A DNA stretch of 34,710 nt from JAVBLG01 sp031553655 (lineage in GTDB: Bacteria; Desulfobacterota; Desulfovibrionia; Desulfovibrionales; Desulfovibrionaceae), in assembly GCA_031553655.1 (NCBI GenBank), contig JAVBLG010000116.1, forward strand, positions 1 to 34,710, read 5' to 3'. Below are positions 24,780 to 32,700 of the stretch, one piece after another (position 1 is the stretch's first letter; each line of letters starts with the position of its first letter). The notes under the pieces were generated by a model. That model did no database searches and was not told the origin of the DNA. It saw only the letters and a list, made by a program, of their open reading frames with translations. The position numbers were made by a program, and so were the translations under genes.

Positions 24780-26300
24780 TTATCCGGCCGCAGTCAGCAA
24801 CATTTCTCCCAAGTGCTCCGGTCGTATGTCCTGCTGTGATGTTTCACATTTGCTGTCGCTCCATACGAAGTATGGCGTGCCAGGCGTTTTTTGTTGCGCA
24901 AGGCGCGGCAGGCCCGGGAGGTGATCGCCGTACCAGCCCAGCACGGTCGAGCGTTTTTCGGTGCGTATGCCGTTAAGCAACGCGCCGATCATGTTGTCCG
25001 CATTTTTCAAATGGGTGAGGTAGCGGAATTCCTGATCGGAAAGCTCGGGGGAAAAACGCAGGCCACGCATGGCTTCCTTGTCGGAAAAGCGCTGTTTGTG
25101 CCACGGACCGTGCGCTTCCATGGTAATGGCGAAGCAGAATAGCGGTTTTTCGCTTTTTTCCCGTGCGTCCAGCATCATCCGCGCTACAAAGGCATCCGCC
25201 GTATAGGGGCCGAATGTTTCCGGCGCGGGCATGTTTTCGCTGGTTATGAAATGGTCGAATCCCATATTGGGAATTGCCTTGTGGCGCAGAAAAAAACTCG
25301 GCGCGAACGGATGTATGCATACGGTGCGATAGCCCGCATCGCCAAGGCATCGGGCCAGCGACCACAGAGGGGCGCGGCTGGCAGCTAGGTAGGGATTAAA
25401 GGCGTCACTGCCGAGCGCTTTGGGGGGAATACCCGTGAGTACGGAAAATTCCGTACGCATGGTATAGGCTCCAAAGGCGTTGGTGACCAGCGTGCCGTAA
25501 GTGGCTTCGCGGCATACAGCATCGTAGTTGGCCAGAATATCTTCCGGCACATCAAGGTTGCCGCGAGGATCGCAGAATGATTCGGCCTGCACAAGAAATA
25601 TGTCCGGGCTTTCGGCATTGGCCGACATGGTCGGCAGCGCCTCGCGTTTCCAGGCCAAAAACGGATGGGGCGAATGCCTGGTGTGAATCACCCCTTTACC
25701 CCAATTGCCGCTCAAGGCCATATGCCAGCAAAAATGCAGCGCGGCCGCGCCCAGAGGACCGTAGCGAAAAGCGTCAGTGGCGGGATTGAAGGTCAGGTTC
25801 AGGCGAGCTGCCAGCCAGGCGGAAATATACGCGCTGTGGCGAATGAGCGGAATAAGCGCGATGCCTGCGGGAACGGCAAGCACCAGTTGCCATAAGACGG
25901 GGTAAACCGGCGCTTCCCATTTCCACAGCGCAAGGCCTGCCGCGCAACCGGCCGCCAGAGCGGCCAACATTTTGGCCACGGGAAGAAACGGCAGATACAG
26001 CGACGGAAAACGGCATGCCTGGATTAGCAGGGTTACGTCACTGAAAACCAGCGGTTCGCCGCGCAGGGATTTTTTTTTGGCTTCATTGCAGGCCCACAAA
26101 CCAAGAATGCATATGAAGCAGATCAGAGCGGACAACAGCGGCCGCCGGACAAGCAGAAGAAACAGAGCGAATATCCACAGAGCCGCGCCGCCCGCGATAA
26201 AATCTCCGAAACAGGGCCGCACCGCCAGTTTCCATCCGGCGGCGCGGCGATGGAATAATACGGCCAGAAAAATGCATACCGCCGCGCAAAGAATGGTCAT
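24780..26300 (-). CDS. LTA-synthase-like membrane phosphotransferase (sulfatase fold)
   Basis: 506 residues from ATG 26300, six bases after the GNAT stop. The first 190 residues contain about five hydrophobic helices. The rest is a periplasmic alkaline-phosphatase/sulfatase-fold domain like LtaS and OpgB: P-D-I-F-L-V-Q-A-E-S-F (metal-binding Glu), T-M-R-T-E-F-S-V-L-T-G (nucleophile Thr region), H-P-F-A-P-S-F-F, I-T-M-E-A-H-G-P-W and W-Y-G-D-H-L-P (metal-binding Asp-His). Such enzymes move phosphoglycerol or phosphoethanolamine from a phospholipid to a glycan or lipid on the outer face of the inner membrane. Its acceptor here may be the product of the neighbouring genes. A true sulfatase is less likely because there is no C/S-x-P-x-R motif. 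Confidence 0.85.
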   Translation of the reverse strand: MTILCAAVCIFLAVLFHRRAAGWKLAVRPCFGDFIAGGAALWIFALFLLLVRRPLLSALICFICILGLWACNEAKKKSLRGEPLVFSDVTLLIQACRFPSLYLPFLPVAKMLAALAAGCAAGLALWKWEAPVYPVLWQLVLAVPAGIALIPLIRHSAYISAWLAARLNLTFNPATDAFRYGPLGAAALHFCWHMALSGNWGKGVIHTRHSPHPFLAWKREALPTMSANAESPDIFLVQAESFCDPRGNLDVPEDILANYDAVCREATYGTLVTNAFGAYTMRTEFSVLTGIPPKALGSDAFNPYLAASRAPLWSLARCLGDAGYRTVCIHPFAPSFFLRHKAIPNMGFDHFITSENMPAPETFGPYTADAFVARMMLDAREKSEKPLFCFAITMEAHGPWHKQRFSDKEAMRGLRFSPELSDQEFRYLTHLKNADNMIGALLNGIRTEKRSTVLGWYGDHLPGLPRLAQQKTPGTPYFVWSDSKCETSQQDIRPEHLGEMLLTAAG

Positions 26301-26305
26301 GGTTT

Positions 26306-26917
26306 TTATTTGTCCTCCCAGCCTGCTAAATCTAGCAGGTATACATATCCTCCCTCGGGGTGTTGCTTGCACAAATCTCCGGATGCGGGAATGGTTTTTA
26401 TAGGGCGAAAGCCTTTGCGTTCATAAAAGGCGCGGGCGCGCTCATTGTCGTGCCACGCAAATAGGCTCAGGGCGCGCAGGCCCACATCTTCGGCCATGGC
26501 CGCGGCACAATCCAGCAAAACATCGGCCAGGCCCAGGCCGCGCATATCGTCGGCCACCCACAGTGTGTTTATGTACAGTGAGCCGGGTATGGATATGGTT
26601 AGAATGTCACGCACCTGGTTCATTCTGCGCGCGGGTACCACGCGTTCCACCAGCGACGGAATGTGTTGCAGTGCGGAGTCATAAGAGAACAGCAGACCAG
26701 AAAGTATTCCGTCCACCTCGGCCAGCACGCAGTTTTTATGGCTGTAGTGCGAGCGTTCATCGCGCAAAGCCATGCACAACAACTCCGTAGCTTTTATACC
26801 CGGCAGAAGGCCGTCCAACAGCAACGGGGCCACCCCGGCTGAAACAGCGTAAATGCGTTCGGCCAGAAATTCCACATCATCGGCCAGAGCCGGGCGCAGG
26901 TGCAAATTTTCGTTCAT
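26306..26917 (-). CDS. GNAT-family N-acetyltransferase
   Basis: 203 residues, a single GNAT fold. The acetyl-CoA-binding motif A is seen in L-W-V-A-D-D-M-R-G-L-G-L-A (R-x-x-G-x-A type). The later A-R-A-F-Y-E-R-K-G-F is the usual helix and last strand. Substrate unknown. It lies eight bases after the capsule glycosyltransferase-like gene and six before the LTA-synthase-like gene, so it is probably co-transcribed and may acylate an amine on the product of the cluster. A stand-alone role is possible. Confidence 0.88.
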   Translation of the reverse strand: MNENLHLRPALADDVEFLAERIYAVSAGVAPLLLDGLLPGIKATELLCMALRDERSHYSHKNCVLAEVDGILSGLLFSYDSALQHIPSLVERVVPARRMNQVRDILTISIPGSLYINTLWVADDMRGLGLADVLLDCAAAMAEDVGLRALSLFAWHDNERARAFYERKGFRPIKTIPASGDLCKQHPEGGYVYLLDLAGWEDK

Positions 26918-26925
26918 GGCCGCGT

Positions 26926-28170
26926 TTATGCCTCCATGCGCCGCAAAGCCGCGGCTACAGCGTCGTTAATTCCCGCGCGGGAATAGAAATTTCCGGGAAT
27001 AAGCGCCGTGATGCGCAGCACATGCAGAAAATCCTTAAGCAGCGCGGCATCGGGTGCGGGCGGTTCCGTCCAGAAACGGGACAGCTGCATGTCGCGCCCG
27101 GAGGCGGCCAGACCCGGCATGGCATATACGGCATTGCCGAGGCAGTATACGGGCTTTCCGGCCTTCAGGGCCGACAGCCCCACAGTACTGTTGCACAGCA
27201 CCACGGCGCGGCAGCGATGTATGAGGCTTCTGGTTTGGACGCCCTCCAAAAAAAGCAGGCGCTCGGCACAGCCCGTGGCCGCCCCCATGGAGCGCACATA
27301 ATCACTATAGTCGATCAGGCCGTTATCAAGCGGGTGGTTTTTGATCAGCAGAAAGGAATCTTTGGGAGCATTGGCCGCAAAGTCGGTAATGACAACGGCC
27401 AGGGACTCAAGTATCCCGGAAAAAGGAGAATGGCTGCGAATTTGCGAATCGGCGTCCACTTGCAGAGGCATGAAGTAGTATGGCGCATTCAGGCGTTGAA
27501 AATTACGCAATGCGCGCTGGGAAGCGGCGTAGCGGCGTCTGCTCATGATCCAGCGCGGCAGCCATCCGGCGACTTCGCGGCCTATGCAGTAGGGGCGATG
27601 GGTACGGTAACGGTGGAACAGGGGCCACAGCAGCACGTTGCCCGCATGGTTCCAGGCGGTCATGGCCACACGCAGCCACATGGGATTCTCCGCTTTGGAC
27701 GAAGGTTCGGGCTGCGCTTGCGCCAAGTGCGCCGCCAGCTCCCGTATTCCTTCAGCGTCGCGCGGCAGAGGTGATGCGGCGTTAACGCCGCCTTCCTCCA
27801 GAGTGAGATGATTGGGGCGCAGATACCCTTCTTCGAAAACCCATATGCGTATGCCGCGTTTGCGGGCCAGTAGAACCGCATCACGATGCAGGGGCCGCCA
27901 GTCGCCTAGCAGGACCATATCTGTGGTCTTCAGGGCATCCATTCGATCTATGGCCCATTGAGGCCACGATTCGTGGCGGCCACGCCAGTAAAGCGCGCCG
28001 GAACCGGGCCAGTGGAATACGTCGCCCCCGCACATGTTGATTTTATGCGCCTCATGCCCCAATTTTCGCAGCGCCTGCCCGAGGCGGAGAAAAAACGGGC
28101 TCAGCGGCCCCTGTAGAAAAAGAAAGGAACGCCTGGTTGACGCGCAATATTGAGGCATATTAGTTGTCAT
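26926..28170 (-). CDS. KpsS-like capsule polysaccharide glycosyltransferase
   Basis: 414 residues. Resembles the KpsS/KpsC family, whose members add the beta-Kdo linker to phosphatidylglycerol at the base of group 2 capsules. Marks: F-L-F-L-Q-G-P-L-S-P-F-F near the start, I-N-M-C-G-G-D, V-F-E-E-G-Y-L-R-P (an E-G-Y-x-R-P motif), K-N-H-P-L-D-N-G and N-S-T-V-G-L-S-A-L-K followed by P-V-Y-C-L-G. Start ATG 28170; ATG 28158 is equally possible. No kpsC, kpsF or ABC exporter genes are in view. It may build the sugar linker on the lipid made by the upstream polyketide synthase pair. Confidence 0.85.
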   Translation of the reverse strand: MTTNMPQYCASTRRSFLFLQGPLSPFFLRLGQALRKLGHEAHKINMCGGDVFHWPGSGALYWRGRHESWPQWAIDRMDALKTTDMVLLGDWRPLHRDAVLLARKRGIRIWVFEEGYLRPNHLTLEEGGVNAASPLPRDAEGIRELAAHLAQAQPEPSSKAENPMWLRVAMTAWNHAGNVLLWPLFHRYRTHRPYCIGREVAGWLPRWIMSRRRYAASQRALRNFQRLNAPYYFMPLQVDADSQIRSHSPFSGILESLAVVITDFAANAPKDSFLLIKNHPLDNGLIDYSDYVRSMGAATGCAERLLFLEGVQTRSLIHRCRAVVLCNSTVGLSALKAGKPVYCLGNAVYAMPGLAASGRDMQLSRFWTEPPAPDAALLKDFLHVLRITALIPGNFYSRAGINDAVAAALRRMEA

Positions 28171-28319
28171 ATAAAATAATTATATTTTAAATAGTTAGCA
28201 GCATTACTGACTGTGTGTGCGCCGTTGCGGGGTTGCTGCCGCTATCGGTGGCTGCCTCCCAATAACGTATTTTTAACCGAGGGTAAAGAGGAGGGTTTGT
28301 TTGTGATTGGAAATAGCCC

Positions 28320-29675
28320 CTACCGTACACAGGCGGCCGCTTTCTCCCTGGCCACAGGCAGCAGATCGGCTGTGGCCTCCAAGGCTGAACGTATATCATC
28401 CTCGCTGTGCGCGGCGGACACGAAAAAACGCAGCCGGGCCAACCCTTCTTCCACACCAGGGTAGATAATGGGCATGGTCAGAACTCCGCGTCCCATAAGT
28501 TCCTGAGCCAGAAAAGTTGTGGAAAGGGAATCTCCCACCATAATGGGAACCACGGCAAAGCCTTGAGCCCGTCCTGTATCCAGGCCCAGTTTTTGGGCAT
28601 GGCGCAGTAAAAAAGAGCTGCGATCCTGCAGACATTGCACTCGACCAGGCTCGGCCAGCATAAGATCCGCGGCCGCGGCCGAGGCCGCCGCCATTATGGG
28701 CGGCATGCCCACGCTATAAACGAAGCCCGGCGCGTTGAACTTGAGAAATTCCACCAGCGCGGCCGAACCGGCGATAAAACCGCCGCAACCGCACAGTGTT
28801 TTACTGAGCGTGCCCATCCATATGTCCACTACGTCGGCGGGCAGACTGTAATGCTCGTAAACGCCCCGGCCCGTAGCCCCGAGCACCCCCAGAGAGTGGG
28901 CTTCGTCTACCATGAGAAAGCAGCCGAAGCGGCGTTTCAGTTCTACCAGTTCGGGCAAGGGGCACAGACAGCCGTCCATGCCGAAAAGACCTTCACTGAC
29001 AATAATCGCGCGCTGAAATTGATGCCGCCGCTCCCGCAGCAGGCGCTCCAGAGCGGCCATGTCGTTTCCGGAAAAAGCCAGCCGTGCCGCGCCGGAAAGC
29101 ATGGCTCCCTGCACCAGCGAGTTGTGGCTGAGGGCGTCGTGGAAAATCACGTCGTGCGGGCCGAAAAGGCAGCCCAGCGCGGACACGTTGGTGGCATGGC
29201 CGCTTACAAAGACAATGCAGTCTTCCGCGCCGTACAGGGCGGCCAGGCGCGTTTCCAGATCGCGATGCGGTGGGCGCTCCCCTGCGGTGAGACGACTGGC
29301 CGAGGCCGAGGTGCCGTATCTGGCCAAGGCATTTTGCACGGCGGCGGCTATAGCCGGATGTCCGTTAAGATCCAGATAGTCGTAGGTGGCAAAGTTACGG
29401 TATTCACGCCCGTTAATAACGGTTACAGCCTTGGCCAGCCCCTCGTGGCAACGGTAATAAGGTTGCTCAAGCCCGGCCCGCTCGGCCACCGCCTGCTGTA
29501 TTTTCAATTGTTTGTAGCCAGGCATAGCCTCAAAGGAAGTGAGCGCGGGGTTGAACCGCGCATCTTCCACGCGTTGCCGCGCGGGCGCGGCATCACCCGG
29601 AGCATGACGCATGGCCCTCAGCAGCTTCTGCCGTGCTTCGGGATCAAGACCGAATTTTTTGCGTTCCGCGCTCAT
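28320..29675 (-). CDS. Alpha-oxoamine synthase (PLP-dependent, AONS/SPT family)
   Basis: 451 residues, longer than biotin-pathway BioF (about 390) by an N-terminal extension of about 60. Joins an amino acid to an acyl thioester with loss of CO2. PLP marks: N-Y/T-Y-D-Y-L-D-L-N-G-H-P, G-T-S-A-S-A-S-R, the F-H-D-A-L-S-H-N-S loop, V-D-E-A-H-S-L-G-V-L-G, and the Schiff-base lysine Lys292 in G-T-L-S-K-T-L-C-G-C-G-G. GAAGGA precedes ATG 29675. It follows a polyketide synthase with no release domain by 55 bases, so its acyl donor is probably the ACP-bound polyketide. The N-terminal extension could dock to that ACP. No other biotin genes are present, which argues against bioF. Confidence 0.9.
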   Translation of the reverse strand: MSAERKKFGLDPEARQKLLRAMRHAPGDAAPARQRVEDARFNPALTSFEAMPGYKQLKIQQAVAERAGLEQPYYRCHEGLAKAVTVINGREYRNFATYDYLDLNGHPAIAAAVQNALARYGTSASASRLTAGERPPHRDLETRLAALYGAEDCIVFVSGHATNVSALGCLFGPHDVIFHDALSHNSLVQGAMLSGAARLAFSGNDMAALERLLRERRHQFQRAIIVSEGLFGMDGCLCPLPELVELKRRFGCFLMVDEAHSLGVLGATGRGVYEHYSLPADVVDIWMGTLSKTLCGCGGFIAGSAALVEFLKFNAPGFVYSVGMPPIMAAASAAAADLMLAEPGRVQCLQDRSSFLLRHAQKLGLDTGRAQGFAVVPIMVGDSLSTTFLAQELMGRGVLTMPIIYPGVEEGLARLRFFVSAAHSEDDIRSALEATADLLPVAREKAAACVR

Positions 29676-29730
29676 TGGTGTTCCTTCGTAAACAAGTAAT
29701 ACATCAATATACTGTTATCGCACATGGCGA

Positions 29731-32700
29731 TCATGGGCGGTTCTCCGTTTTTTTCAGCACCGCGCTGGCAAAATCGTCGTTGACGCTGATGCCGTGCCTG
29801 CTTTCCAGGTCTCGGCGCAGAGAACTGTTTTCGCTCGCGCCGTTGCCGCATAAAAAGGAATGAATCGATTCGGCCATATCGCGCACACTGGCCCCTGCCC
29901 CAAGGCTGTCCGCCGGGGGCGGACTCCCGAGCATTTCTTCCAGAGCCAGGCCCAATTCCACAGCCATGAGCGAATCCATACCCATGTCCGCCAGGGGTGC
30001 GGATGAACGTATGGCGGACGGAGCCACGCGCAAAACCGAGGCCACGGCAGCGGTTACGGCCGAAATGATGATTTCGACCGCTTCTTCGGGAGTTTTTCCG
30101 GCCACGCGTTCACGCAATGACTGTGCTGTTTCGCCTGTCCCCGCCGTATCGTTTTCAGGGCGCAATTCTTCCAGGCGCGGGGCAGCCCCAATCGGAAGTC
30201 GGCATATTTTTTTCCAGTCCGCCGTCAATACGGCCGGCGAGCATAAATCCGCCCCGTGCAGCGCGGGCAGCATACGTAAGGCTGCTTCAGCATTCATGGC
30301 CGTGATGCCTCCCACGGCACGCAGCGATTGCAGCGCGGAAGGATCCCGCGTCAGCATTCCCGCGTCGGCCACTGCTCCCCAGCCCACTGCCAGAGCTGGC
30401 AGGCCAAGAGCGCGGCGCATGGCGGCCAATCCTTCCAGAGCCGAGTTGGCGGCTACGTAATTGGCCTGTCCGGGATTGCCTACAAGTGTTGTGGCTGAAG
30501 AATATAAGACGAAAAAATCCAGCTTGTTGCCATCAAGCCCCAGACTGTATTCGTGCAGATTGAAGGCTCCGGCCACCTTGGGACTCAGTACCCGGCGGAT
30601 CCGCGCCGGGGTCATGTTGGCGGCTACGGCATCGTCCAACACAGCCGCCGCATGGACTATTCCACGCAAAGGAGGCAAATCGCGCAAGGCTTCATCCAGC
30701 GCGGCGAACAGAATGTCCTTGGCGGCAACGTCGGCCCGCGTTTCGCACACGGCGCAACCCATTGCCCGTATGCCGTTCAGCGCCTCACGCGCTTCGTCCG
30801 TGCGTGGTCCTCCGCGTCCCACCAGCACCAGTGCCCCCGCGCCCATAGCGGCCAGACGTTGTGCCGTGGCCAAGCCGAAGCCGCCCATGCCGCCGGTGAC
30901 AATATAACTGCCGTCCTTGCGCACAGGCATGGGATTTACATTTACTGAGGGTTCCGGTGTGGGAGCTTCCACCACAATTTTGCCCATGTGACGGGATTGC
31001 TGCATGGCGCGGAAGGCCTCTTCCACCTCATGGGCCGCAAAAACCGTGTGAGGCAGCGGACGGAAGACCCCGCTGGAAAAAAGCTCCATCATTTCGCTGA
31101 AAACCTTTTGTCCAAGGGCGGGGCGCTCGCGCATGAGCTGATCTACGTCGATACCGAAGAAGCTGACATTGTTTCGGAAGGGCCGCAGGCGCAGAGGGCT
31201 GTCGGCAAAAAAATCCCGTTTGCCCAGTTCCAGAAAGCGCCCGAAGGGCCGCAGAGTATCCAGGCTGTGGGCAATGCCCTCACCTGCCAGTGAATTTAAT
31301 ACGGCGTCAACACCTTGCCCGGAGGTAAGTTCCATCACTTGCTCGCGGAAGGCATAGGAACGGGAATCAAGCACATGATCCACTCCGCACAAGCGCAACA
31401 GGCGACGCTTGTCTTCCGTTCCGGCTGTGGCAAAAACCTCCAGGCCCAGATGTGCCGCCACTTGTATGGCGGCCATGCCCACGCCGCCCGCGGCGCCGTG
31501 TATAAGGATGCGCTCGCCGGGCTCCAGGCCGGCCAACCGGTTCAGAGCGTACCAGGCGGTAAAAAAGGCCACAGGCACAGAAGCGGCCTGGGCAAAACTC
31601 CAGCCTTCGGGCATGGGGGCCGCTGCTGAAGCCATGGTGCGCACATGCGAGGCAAAACAGCGCGGCCCGAAGCATACCACACGCTGGCCGACGAAAAAGC
31701 CCGACGCATCCGGCCCCACGGCTTCCACCTCTCCGGCGCATTCAATGCCGAGACCCGCGCCGGAAAAGCCGTTTTCCAGCGCCTCTTCAGGCAAAAGCCC
31801 CATAGCCCACATCACGTCGCGGAAATTCAGCCCGGTTGCGCTCACGCGAACCAGTATTTCCCCAAGACCAGGGGGGGCGGTGTAAACCGGCTGCCAAGCC
31901 AGAGTGTCCAGATGCCCCGGCACGCGGCAGTGCAGGCGCAAGGCTCGTATTCCTCCGGACGCACTGGTCGGCGCATCGGCGGATGCGGCGGCGGTAATAT
32001 CAGCAGGCGCACAAGAGGGAACATCACAGCTTCCCACGCGCGGCGCGTAACGCCGCAAACCGCGCAAAAGTACTTCGCGTTCGGCGTCGGGGTGCAGAAG
32101 CTCGCGAAGCAGCGCCAAGGGCAGGTTAGGAACGGTAATGCCGTCCACATCCAGGCAGCGCGCGTCCAGAGCGGGCATTTCATTCATTAGCACCCGCGCC
32201 GCGCCGAGAACGCAGCTCTGGGATGGGGCGGCCAGACCAAAAGGCTGCGCTCCGGCGGTTACAATTCGCAGTTGCAACGGCGGGCGTCCGGCCTTGTCCC
32301 AGCCTCTGGCCAATTGAGTCAGCGCGGTGACGCGGCGCAAAGCCGCTTCGTAGTCCGGAACAGTTTCATTTCCAGGGACGGCTTCAGCTTCGGGAACGGC
32401 CTCATGTTCAGGGGCCGCGTTATCGCACAGGCCCAAGCAGTCAACGCAAACCAGAGGCGTATTTTCTTCGGCAAGCGCCAGCCATAAAGCCGCCCAATCT
32501 TCCGCGCTGTGAGGCCGCAAACGCAGCTCCCGGCCTGTAAGGTAAAGCTTACCGGGCCTCAGCGACATAACTGTTCCACCCGCATCTTCGAGGCCCTGGC
32601 GCAGAGTATTCAGCAGAGTCGCCGCCCCAGGCAAGGGGCGGGAATCGGCCAGCAGCACAAAGCGCGTTCCCTGTTTTTGTGTTGCCGATTGTTCCTGAAT

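Noticed and set aside
28635..29699. 354-codon open frame on the + strand opposite the oxoamine synthase gene
   Set aside because: No recognisable motif, low-complexity composition, fully antisense to a gene with intact catalytic residues.
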